Assembly: GCA_030998225.1 (NCBI GenBank)
Contig: JAPYXD010000308.1
Coordinates: forward strand, 506,001 to 570,000
DNA length: 64,000 nt
Source: Diplolepis rosae
Lineage: Eukaryota > Arthropoda > Insecta > Hymenoptera > Diplolepididae
Direction: 5' to 3'
Part shown: positions 44,401-56,400 of the stretch, one piece after another
Numbering within the stretch: position 1 is the first letter of the stretch
Layout: each line of letters begins with the position of its first letter
Translations under genes and position numbers: made by a program
Notes under the pieces: model-generated
What the model saw: the letters and a program-made list of their open reading frames with translations, nothing else
The model's database searches: none
What the model was told of the DNA's origin: nothing

Positions 44401-47400
44401 ACACATTTTGCCCATCTTTCAGGCAAATCATGGATACCATTCCAAAATAACTTTTTCTCTTTCAAGGCAAACCATTCGTCGAGTCATTTTTCGACTTCTT
44501 CAAAATTGGCGACGCGCTGCTCTGAGAGTGAGTGTCCCATCGATGCGAAAAGGTGATAGTCGGACGGGGCGAGGTCTGTAGAGTACTGCGGGTGGGTTAA
44601 TATTTCCCACTTCAATGCTTTTAATGTGTTTTTCACCACTTTAGCGGTATGAGACGGTGCGTTGTCATGTTGTAGGATAACATTCCCATGTCTTCGGGCC
44701 CATTCCGGCCGTTTTTCGATCAACGCATGATTCAAATTGATAATTTGTTGTCGGTAGCGATCCGTATTCACCGTCTCACCAGGTTTTAATAACTCGAAGT
44801 ACACCACACCACACTGCTCCCACCAAACACAGAGCATTGTCTTACGGCCAAAGCGATTTGACCTTGGAGTCGATGGGCCGACCTCACCAGGTGAAAGCTA
44901 TGATTTTTTCCGCTTCGGGTTTTCGAAATAAATCCACTTTTCGTCCCCCGTGACAATTCGATGCAGAAAAGATTTCCTTTCGAACCGTTGAAGCAGCATT
45001 TCACAAATGTTTTTTCGATTTTCCATTTGTCTATCGTTCAGTTGGTGTGGTACCCATTTTCCATACTTTTGGATTTTTCCCATGGCTTTTAAACGTTAGT
45101 GAATTGCTCCTCGGGTCTCATTTAGTGTTTGTGCCAATTGTTGTTGCAATTGGATTGGGTCTTCATCCAATAACGCCTGCATTTCCTCGTCTTCGAACTT
45201 TTTCGCTGCACCAGGATGTGCATTGTCTGTTAAATCGAAATCTCCACTTTTAAATTGACGAAACCATGTCTCACATGTTCTAATCACTGGAGCATGTTCA
45301 CCATAAGTTTCTACCAGCAATGGATGAGCTTCAACTGCTTTTTTCTTTTGATGAAATAAGAAAAGCAACGAATGCCGCAAATGCGATTTAGTTGGAACGA
45401 AACTCGACATATTTACTGAAGTAAACAACTATGATGCTATTATTTTGGCAGAATGTAATTGTGTATTTTTGAAGGTTATTGTCCATAGAAAAATATGACA
45501 TAGATGCCAAATCATAGAAATGTATACATATCTCTAGCGACATCTATGAGTAAAACCGGCAAATTTCAACTAACACCCCTGGTATATATATATAGAAGTC
45601 CTTTTTGGTGCATTACGATCTGTTTTCAAATAACCTAACCTCAATGTTGAACTTTCAAATCATTTCACAATATTTTTAAAAATTGATCAAATTCTTCAAA
45701 AGATATACAGGGTGGGCCATATAAAATTTTAAATTTAAAAAGTCAATAAAAAAAAAACGGCTTGATATTTTTCAAAGTTCTAACATTTATTTGAAAGGTT
45801 GTTTTATGAAATTTATTTGTGGAAAACAATTTCGGACAAATGACCTCCACGGCTGAGTTTACAGTAGCTTATCCGATCCGCCCAATTTTGGAGTACTTTC
45901 TCGATGGTTTCAGGCCTTATGGCAGCAACAGCAGCTTGAATCTCGTACTTTAGATCTTGAATTGTTTCTGGATGGTTGGCAAGACTTGGACAACATTTGG
46001 TTCCAGCAGGACGGCGCTACGTGCCTTACAGCAAACGCTACACTCAATCTTTTACGCCCTATCTTCGAAAATCGCATAATCAGCAAAAGAGGTGATGTGA
46101 ATTGGCCTCCCAGAAGCTGCGATTTAACTCCGTTGGACTATTTTCTGTGGGGAGCTGTTAAAGATAAATGTTACGCTAACCATCCAGAAACAATTCAAGA
46201 TCTAAAGTACGAGATTCAAGCTGCTGTTGCTGCCATAAGGCCTGAAACCATCGAGAAAGTACTCCAAAATTGGGTGGATCGGATAAGCTACTGTAAACTC
46301 AGCCGTGGTGGTCATTTGTCCGAAATTGTTTTCCACAAATAAATTTCATAAAACAACCTTTCAAATAAATGTTAGAACTTTGAAAAATATCAAGCCGTTT
46401 TTTTTATTGACTTTTTAAATTTAAAATTTTATATGGCCCACCCTGTATAATAATTAAAGAGGATTTCAGAAACATCAAAACAATCGAATTATTCATTGAA
46501 AAATACAGTCAAATCTCAGTTTATATGACTCGCCACAACATTATCTATTCGGAGCAGCATCTATACCAAATTTTTTGCCGTGCATGTACTAAGTGTCCCA
46601 GGATTTCAACACTCCTCCCAGTTATGTTTCCCGAGTCTTTTTTGGATTTTTGTATTTTTTTTCTTACAAGGAGTATCCTTGTTTATCTTCCTATTGTCAA
46701 GTAGACAGTTAGTTTAAATTTCTATACTATTTTCTATTATACTATCAGATGTTCAAATAAAAGTTTCCGCAGTTTTTTATAATTTTTTGTCAATTGGGCA
46801 TTTATTATTAAACGATGTGAAATTGCTTGTTGAGACACTCGTAATGTACGTGCAAGTTCTTCTTGAATTTGGCACGAATCTTGATCCAATAATGCTTCCG
46901 ATTCCGCGTCTTCATACACTTTCGGCCTTCAGCTACGTTCTTTCTCTTTGATGTGAAATTCACCGTTCTTAAAATTTTGAAACCACTCACGACAACTTCT
47001 CTCACTTAAGGCAGCCTCACCATATGTTTCTACAAGCAATCGATGCGCCTCAGCTGCAGATTTCTTCAAATTGAAGAAGTAATTCAAAAGTTCTTGCAAA
47101 TGACGCTTATTCGCCTCAAAACTCGACATTTTCGCAGACAAAAGAATATTTTATACTGATAAAAATTCACTAATATTTCAAGGTTATGTTGTTCACAGAT
47201 GTCCAACCTTACGACAGTGACGTTTTACATCTATCAACTTCAACCAAAACTTACTGGTGGCGCCAACTTTTGTCAAACGGCGGAAACTTATTTATACAGC
47301 TGATATTATTCTTATACTACATTCCTATCAAAAGGTAGAAAAGGTAGATCGGTTACTTTTATAAAGCAAAGTCAAATTAGTAGTTAGTGCTACGCTAAAC

Positions 47401-50400
47401 AAACCACCTGTAATCTAGAGCGCAGTTTACATTAAAATAAGAGAAAATGGGAGTATGATGCTAAGCGGGAATGTGAACAAGCAGAGAGTCCACGGATCAT
47501 ATAGTCTGTGAATCGATATCAAAACGAGATATGTATCGCCGCGGGGCCGCGATTAACCGAGTTACAGTCCCACAACTATAAGTCGCGGCTATAGATATGT
47601 TACTCTTTTCTTACCCTTTATATTTTCTTCGATTTTATTGAATGTATTTTTAGTTCTGGGATCTATATCTAAATTTTCGTGTTCTATTTCAACTCTTTTC
47701 TTTTCCTGTCTTGATTCCTTTATTTTTTTTCTTTTTAATATCCCCAATCTAGTTATATTTATATTTTCTCACCTTGTTTCAACATTGAATATTTTTCTTC
47801 CTTGACTAATAGTTTTTCTATCCTCCTTTCCTTCTCCCAGTTTGCCCTTACGAAACGACTGTCAAAGAAATTACCTCATCAAACCGGACGAAACAGAGAG
47901 AAAGTATCTTCCCGTTTCGTCTGGCTTGGTGAGTTTATTTTTTCTCGGCCGTTTCTCTCCATGCAGAACGTGTTATAGGCTATGTAGATCCCCTTCGGAA
48001 TTTGAGCCTCCATCTTGAACAATCTAAAACATAAAATGTGTCGCTGTCTCAATTTTTTAAATGTGATATTGGGTTGCGTGTCTTTGGTTAACCTGAAATA
48101 AAATTTGTCACAATGTCTGGTTTCCCGCTCTGCTTGCATTGGCTCTGCTCTCTTGCCTTCTTCCTTTATATTCTAATATTTATTTTATCTTACTATTTTC
48201 CTATTTCACTCTCAGTTTCTATGATAGGTTTATTACCTTCCTTTGGGCTTCCTCTGTGGTCTCAAGGCTAATCTCATCATGGGCTCGTAGTTGATCCACA
48301 TGCACCACTGCCTTACGTCGGGTGCAAATAAGGGAGATTTCTTTTTATTCATTATCTGTAAAAAATATTAAGCCCTTGCCAGTCATGTTCTTCAAATCTT
48401 AAAATTATTTTTCATAACATAAGCATTGAAAGCTGGATTTCCTCCACGTGTAAATAGTGGAAGAAGTAAGGCATTTAGACACTGAGTGGTGCAAAAATAT
48501 TGTTGCATGGATAACACCAGGTAAATGCAGTTCGCAACGTTGCTGTAGCAACAAAAAAGTATGATTGTATAATATTATATAGACACTGGACAAATCAATA
48601 GTACAAAATATACAGACGTACAAAATTCAGTTCTAAAATTTTAGATATAGAGGTTAGTTTGATTATATAGATTTTAATTAAATTTTTGGCACTTAGAGTT
48701 GCAAACTACAAACATCCCCACTAAGTATGAGGATACAGTGCCATTTATACTCGTTCAAAATAGATTTGAATGACTAGAACCTGTTTTTTTCCAAACTTGG
48801 AAATTTACTTTTTCGTGGCTCGTCTCTGTTTGTTGACATGTCAAATACCAAAAATCACGAGCCGAAATTGTTTGCAATCGTTGGTCAATTAGTCGTTATA
48901 GTGAAAAAGTATTGACCTTTGCGTCCAAAGAATTGTCCAACAAACAGATTCTTTCTTAATCATCAGAAAGGACAATGCACGCTGCAGCGTATTGGTATCA
49001 ATAAATTTGGAGAAATGTACTGGACATACGTTTTGTCGAACTTCAGCAACCTTGGTGGTTAATAATGGAGTTAATATCACAACATTGAAAAGGCATTTAC
49101 ATATATTAAATCATTATATTCTATAACAGACAACTTTTATTTTTAACCAACTATCAGTTGTATCAGCTAGTCTAGAACTAGTTCTTTAAACTTCAAAGAA
49201 CTTTCTTTTCCGTATACGTTTTTAATATAAAGTTCCCAGTTGATAAAGAATCGTGTGCAATGCATTTAATGGTAATTACTTCATTTAAAAAGTTTATACA
49301 TTGCTAAAATATATTAGTATTAGCTGTCTTTTCCGTGCTTAATGATGCTTTATTCGCCCATGTACCCCTTATTTTTGAAATAGGACTGACTACTAGACTC
49401 GACTGGACATATTCCAGAAGTGCCTACTGATATACCCCGCCGTTTGATCCCCAATCATAAGGCTTGCATCTTAATCCTGGACTCTCATCCTGGATCTGGA
49501 AGATAGACTCGTTTGGGAATGAGGTCCAAAATGATAGCAGTGAAATCGAAGATTTTGAATTCCATTTTTCTTCGTGTATAACGTTCTATCTGATTAAGTT
49601 GTATTTACTGTAGTGTTATGTCATATTCTGAAGTTTTCCTGCTAATTTCCTCATCGTTTTGTTAACAAACTTTGTTCCATTATCTGTAAATCATACTCTC
49701 AATGTTCCCCATTCAGCTATAATTTTGTTGTAAATTTTTTTTTTTCAATGATTATTCTATTTGATTTTTTAATTAGTATTATTTCTACATAATCTGTGAA
49801 AGGATCTACGAAATCTAAAATATATTGTCTTTTGTCAGGTAAAAGAAGTAGCAGAACATTCGGACTCATCAATTTTATTAGATTTTCAAGTTTTCCCGCC
49901 GTTTCACCTTTGCTCTGAAAGCATCTTTAAGGCCGTTACTGTAGACAGATGGTGTCAATATTGTCAATACATGAACTATCTCTTCATTAAATTTTGTGAG
50001 AACTTGTTGAATTTTTCTAAAATTATGTATAAAATCTCAATTTATGTCGAATAATAAGTTTTGCGTCATTAATCTTCAATTGTTATTTAAAATATTTTCT
50101 GTTCCTTTAAAACTTTTTTTTTTAATAAAGACTTTCTAAAATTATTAATGAAGAATAAAGATCAGGGACTTGCGTCCTCTCTTTAGTAATGTCATGACGG
50201 TACTGATAAATATATGAAATACAAGTCTCTGACAGCTGTTGTTGTTTTTATAGTCAGCAGTCTTCTAACTGGTTTGATGGAGTTGTCAATCTGTTCCTAT
50301 TCTGAGTGAGTCATTTCATATCGTGTAGATGATATATACATTATAAATTAAACATCACTTAAGCGTTCAAAATTTCGATATTTTAATATTTAAAACTAAT

Positions 50401-53400
50401 CACTCAATAAAAACCTAGAACGCAGGAAAACACATGAGAAACCAAACGTTAAACTGCATATATATGATCTGGGCTCAAATCACAATACAATACAGCCCTC
50501 CATATGGTTTCCAATGTTCATTCCCATCTAGTTTTGACTGATTAAAAAACACAGAATTGCATTCCCTCGGCAAAAGTTGCTTGCTCACATCAGCGGTGGT
50601 TTGCCATTGCCTTCCGCTGATCGCTATGATGTAACTAGCGAAGTTCCTTCTTCTTGCTCATGGCCTCTTGCTATTCAGCAAATAACCATAACTATATGAA
50701 CGTGGAAATGTGTAGACTTAGTTATCTCTTCTCATTCTTTATTGTGGCTTGCAATGTTGCACATAGCCATAATAATAAGTCCCCTAGAATCAACCATGAA
50801 AAATGTCCCCACACTTTAAACTGCTAGTGGCGTCTTCCTCTCAATTCCTTCTTCTTCCACGTGGCCTTTTGCTGTTCAACAAATAGCCATAACTCAGATA
50901 CTAAATATTCTGTTTAATAAACCGATACTCCAAAAGAGCAGCAGGTCAATGGCGTTAAATAATGATCCTTCATGGAGAATGTCCAATTGGGGTGCAAGTC
51001 TATATTATCCGTCAGCTAGACACCTCTGCAGAGGTAATTTCAAAGCCTGAACAGTGAGCCCGCGCGATTTATAGTGCAAGAGCATCAAAACAACCGGGAG
51101 GATCAAGTAAAGATTGTAATATACATCGTAAAGAAACAGAGCGATTGTTTGTAAACATAGAGCTAGACGATAGATGAGGTCAGAGAAATACAACTCAGAC
51201 AGAATTACCGAAAAGGGCCACCTTTTGACACTTATTATGATAAACACGCGCTAAAGAAAACATTCAAGTCACAGAAGCCACATTCGGACTAGACACGGAA
51301 CAACACATAATATCTCATCTAGCGAAGCAGAGCTGAAATTAATGGTTGTAAGTAAGTTGAGAGGTGTGGAGGAAGCTACGACAGTCAGAGGGATGTAATG
51401 GAATGTTAATTGTTGAATATGTTCAATAATACAATATTTTAAATAAAATATAAAGATAAAATACACATTTATGAATTTTCAATTTCAAAGTAATAAACTC
51501 CAATGCATGAACTTCACAAAGGCCAAAAACTATTAAGACTACCTTGAAAAAGGTAAGACTATCAATAGCGAACGTTACATTGGCCAATTGATGCGTTTGA
51601 AGAACGAAATCGGTGAGAAACGGCTCCAAATGAAGAAGAAAAAAGTGCCCTTTCACCAAGACAATGCGCCGTGTCACAAGTCGCTCGCTATCATGGCGAA
51701 ATTGAATGAATTGAGCTTCGAATTGCTTCCGCACCCACCATATTCAGCGAATCTGGCCCCCAGCAACTAATACCTGTTTGCAGACCTCAAAAAAATGCTC
51801 CAAGGAAGGAGATTCTACTCCAACGAGGAAGTTATCACCAAAACAAACGCTTATTTCGATGCCAAAAATTAATCGTTCTACAAGAAAGGTATTGGAATGT
51901 TGGAGAAGCGCTGGACTGATTGTGTTGCTTTTGAAGGAGAATATGTTGATGAATAAAGTCGATTTTTGCCAAAAAAATGTGTTTTTCCTGGTTAGTCCCA
52001 GGACTTATTGATCCACGTGTTATGTCAGAAGTATGTGCCAAGTTGTACAGGAACTATCCGAGAGAGGAAGTTTATAAACAGATATTTCGTGAACAAATTA
52101 AATTGTTAATCCATGGACTTATTGTAAAATTAATATCTAGATATTCAACGAAGAGACCCATCTTATATATATATATATATTTTGCTATTTTTTGCTTTTA
52201 AACTATATATAAGATACTGCTCTAAAATCAACCCTTAATGTAGAAATGCAAGCCCTTTGTAATGAGAAACTTAGTTTCTCAAGAAAAATCTCTCTCTATA
52301 TATATGTACTTTCTGAATCAGAATCAGTGAAATTTAAATGATTTAGATTTAGAGAGTAAAAGTCAACTCTAATACCATAAAAAAGAGTAATTCTAAAATA
52401 CAACTCTGAACAAATACTATACTGTACCACTAATACTTGCAAAATCTAAACTCCAACCACCATAATCTAAAAATACATAATTTTACAAGATTACTTTTAC
52501 TCCATTTTATTTTCTACAGAGATGTGGAAAAACAAATTTATTTTTCCTCAAGGGCATGTGATACTTGAGAAATTAGAAAAATTTATTAATTTTAGGTTTC
52601 TACACGGAAAAAATAAGTACTGGGAAATTTACTTGACAGTCCTCGACTTTTGGATAGGACAAATTTTTCCGAAAATCCTATATATTTTTCAGGAAGAAGC
52701 TTAGAACGTCATCGAAAAAAAGAAAGAATGTCCTAGATTAATTCAAGCACAGTCAAAGAACGAAATTCTTTCAAATTTTATTTTATAGTTTTTGAGAAAA
52801 TTATGAAAATGCCAATACTTCTCCTAAAAAGTACTTCCGGTTTTAAAGTGCTGTGCGAGCTCTATCTGCCTAATATTCAGAATTTCATATTAAATCTTAG
52901 AAATATCCAATCTTTGAACTTTATTTTCTCAAATGATTTAAAGAAATTATACATTTGGCTTACTCAGAATTTTCACGGACTTTATATTGAATATTTTCGG
53001 AAAGTTCTATACTTTTTTCAGGATTGTTGATCTCATTGTATTGTACAAGAACGGTACTTCTAGTTTTAAGTAACTTTTGAACGTATCTGAAAGTCGAGAA
53101 CTCTGTCATGTAAATCTCCCAGTACTTATTTTTTCCGTGTATGTGTTTGCGTCTAAAGTACACAAAATTATGTTTTCGAAATTTGGAAAATAGTAGAAAA
53201 GATCAAAACTGACGTAGATTGACTACTTTTGGTTTCGAAAATGAAAAAAAAAGTCCAGTTTAACAAAATATATCGGAAATTTTACTATTTTCCTAAAATT
53301 TCAAAACAAAATTTTATGTATTTTGGACACAAATATGAAAACTGGGCTTTCATAAACTACGTAGCCCAATTTTGGTGACTTTTTGATAACGTGATTATTT

Positions 53401-56400
53401 TCTATTTTTTGTAGAACGAAAATAAAACAACAAATTTTAAGAATCTTTATTTTTTTTAGAAACCATCTGAGTTTAAACAAACATGAAAACTCGGTTCCTT
53501 CGGATAAACTTTAGGATTTCGTGCGCTAAGCCATGCGAAAATTAAACCCGAGTTGGACTCTGTTTACGGGGACTCTGCTCCATCATTTATCACCGCCGCC
53601 GATAAGATTGAAAAAATCCATTAAATGGTATTTGATGAATAAATCAAATTGATAGAGGTAGTAGAGGCTTTAGTGTCGTGTATGCTCACTCTAGACTGAT
53701 AACGCGTTTGAATGAACATTTAAAAACTTCTAGTTAAGCGATTTAAGCAAAACGAAAAGGATTTTTTGTGTCGATTTATAACTGTAGATGGAACGTGAAT
53801 CCACCACTACATTCCTGAGACAAAAGGACAGTCGAAACAATGGATTGGGAAAGGTAAATCTGTTTTGAAGAAGGCGAAGGCAGTTTCATCGGCCGGGCAT
53901 TTGGACAAGAAGAAAGTTTTTTTAATCAAGACATGCACCGACTCACACTTGTTTTGGGGAGTATACTCTATCCCGAACGCAAGTATTTGAGTGGCATAAA
54001 GCATTCAGTGAGGGTCGTGAGGTCGTAGAAAACTTGCCTCATGCGAGTCGTCCATCTACCTCTGTTAACGACAATAAAATCGAAAAAGTGAAGAAAATTG
54101 TGCTCGAAAATTGTCGTGTTGACATTAGAGAGGTAGCAGAGACTTTCAACATCTCTTATGGATCGACTCAACACATTGTGGTTCATGTTTTGGGTATGAA
54201 GCGCGTCGCCGCCAGACGACGATAATGGGCCGTCACATTCCAGCCTTATTGTGACTGAATTTTTGGCTAAAGACGAAACAAAAGTCATTGCTCAGCCACC
54301 GTATTCGCCAGATTTTGCTCCCTGAGAATTTTTTCTGTTTCCAAAATTCAAGTATCCGTTCCGGGGAACGCGCTATGAGACGATTGAGGCCATAAAAAGA
54401 AATTCGCTGAAGGAACTAAAGGCCATACCGGCCAAGGCTTATAAGAAGTGTATGGAAAATTGGATTAATCGTTGGCATGCTTGTATTGGCTCAAAAAGAG
54501 CCTATTTTCAAGACGATGATAAAGATTTGTATTGATTGTAGAGAAACCCTAAGTTTGTAGTCGAGATAAAATTATATGCATTAGGGATTAGGCATGTAGA
54601 TTCCAGCAAAGACGTGTTTGTAGAGTAGCTAGTAAACATCCAAGATAGCGAAGGAAACACATAGAAATTACAGGGGAAATAGAAACACAAATGACAAATA
54701 AGAATCACAAGCAGAGAGATACAGGCACTAGCATGACCTAATTGCAGCTGCAGACACCAGAATTATACCTGAGAAGATATCACGCACTTATAGAAAATCA
54801 TACTAAAGAACACACCATGTATACTATCACTCTCAACCACTGCCGTAACGAGATTCTGAGCTGCGCGTCTGATGTGTCGCGCAGTTTTATTGCATCAGCT
54901 GAAAAAGCTGGCGTACGCGCAGAAGCTCAGGTTCGCGCGGGTGACTCGTTTTATTAGGACGACGGCTTCAGGTAAAAAGTAAGCTGAGGCATCATTGGAT
55001 AGACCTGCCCCATTGGCTTACAACCTCAAGAGGCCATTGATTTAAAATATACAATATAAAATAATTACATCAATTTTCACTTTAAAGTCTATTGACTATC
55101 CAACAATAGGCTTGTCACTATAAGTGACTAATAAGGCGAGCCTCACCATTCAAACCCGTTAGATGCTAGCCTCTGCTAACTGACGGCAAAACTAGCACCC
55201 ATACCTCTCCGACGTGCGATGGTTACACAGTAATCTCCGTTGGCGCCGCTTTTCAAGCTGACTAAACAAAACAGATAAAGAAAACGGCCAGAAAATAAAA
55301 TAAAGACAATTTTTTGAAAACATTTCTCAGACCTACTTTTACAATTTTGGGGATTTATTAATTAAAAGATGTTTCGGCTCGATCCAATTGTTGTCGGTCG
55401 AGGCAAAGCATAATGTAATTTAACACGTTACAGCCCCTAAATGCAAATAAAGTTCGTTTTTGACCGAAGAGCATTAGATGGCATTGAGTGGCATTCGTTT
55501 ATTTGATATTTTCTTTCACAGGAAGCATTATATGGCATTCAAATAAATTCATCATTAAAAGGCATTGACTTATATCAATCCTTACTTCGCGAAAAGCATT
55601 AAATAGCATTAAAAGGCATAACTTGTTATTTCTATGCGCATTCAAAAAAATGAAATGGTACAATTTTTATGTAACAAAGTACATTTATTTGCATTTGAGA
55701 CAATAATAGAATGATTTTATATTTAAAGGCATTAAAATGTCTGTTTTTACATCTTCAACATATGAGAAGGTACTGGTTTTATATGAAAAATCACTTTCGG
55801 AATTTTTATTTTTAAACGGTTTTTACGAAAATATCTGTCTGCCCGGTATCTGTGGGCATGATAAATCTCAATAGAATTATCGGATTGAATTGAAATTTGA
55901 CACACCTCTTGAAGGCCCAAAAAGAATGGACGAGTTCGATAACCAGTGATTCTTGACCAATAGTTCTGGTTTTATCCATAAAAAACTTTTTTATGAAAAT
56001 TAAAAATTCCCCCCAAATATTACAGGTACAAAAAAATAAACTCAAGAAAAATTTGTTTTTTTTTAAGGGTATTTTTTATTTTTCGACATTGAGTTGAAAA
56101 TTGCAATATTGTTGCATAACGATCTCCTAAATATATTTTGGAAATTTGAGAAAATTCCCAAGAAAAGCGTTATTTCACAATTATCTTAACGGCAAGTCAG
56201 CGATCCCGGCTTCTCTCAAAAACTAATGATTATGTATGTTATATGATTTTTGATATGTCTTTGTTAGCCCCGCTGACTTACCTCACGACCCAAATCCGCT
56301 AAATAGAGATTGTCTTTTAGTACGACCGCATTGTTCACCTTATTGGTTTCGAATCGAACGTCAGCTTTCGTTTTCACTGCTGTGGTAGCACTATTTAAGA

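Larger units (their letters stand above)
44165..46600. repeat. Dispersed repeat R, split by two insertions
   Basis: The pieces 44165-44369, about 45640-45707 and 46446-46600 are diverged homologues of parts of 60950-61262 (shared CCCTAGCGGT, GGGAGTGTAGTT, CACCGCAT, TTCAAAAGATATA, CAATCGAATTAT, CAAATCTCAGTTTATATGAC, CATTATCTATTCGGAGCA). Mariner copy 2 and the foldback element interrupt this copy. The family is unclassified. Confidence 0.65.
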
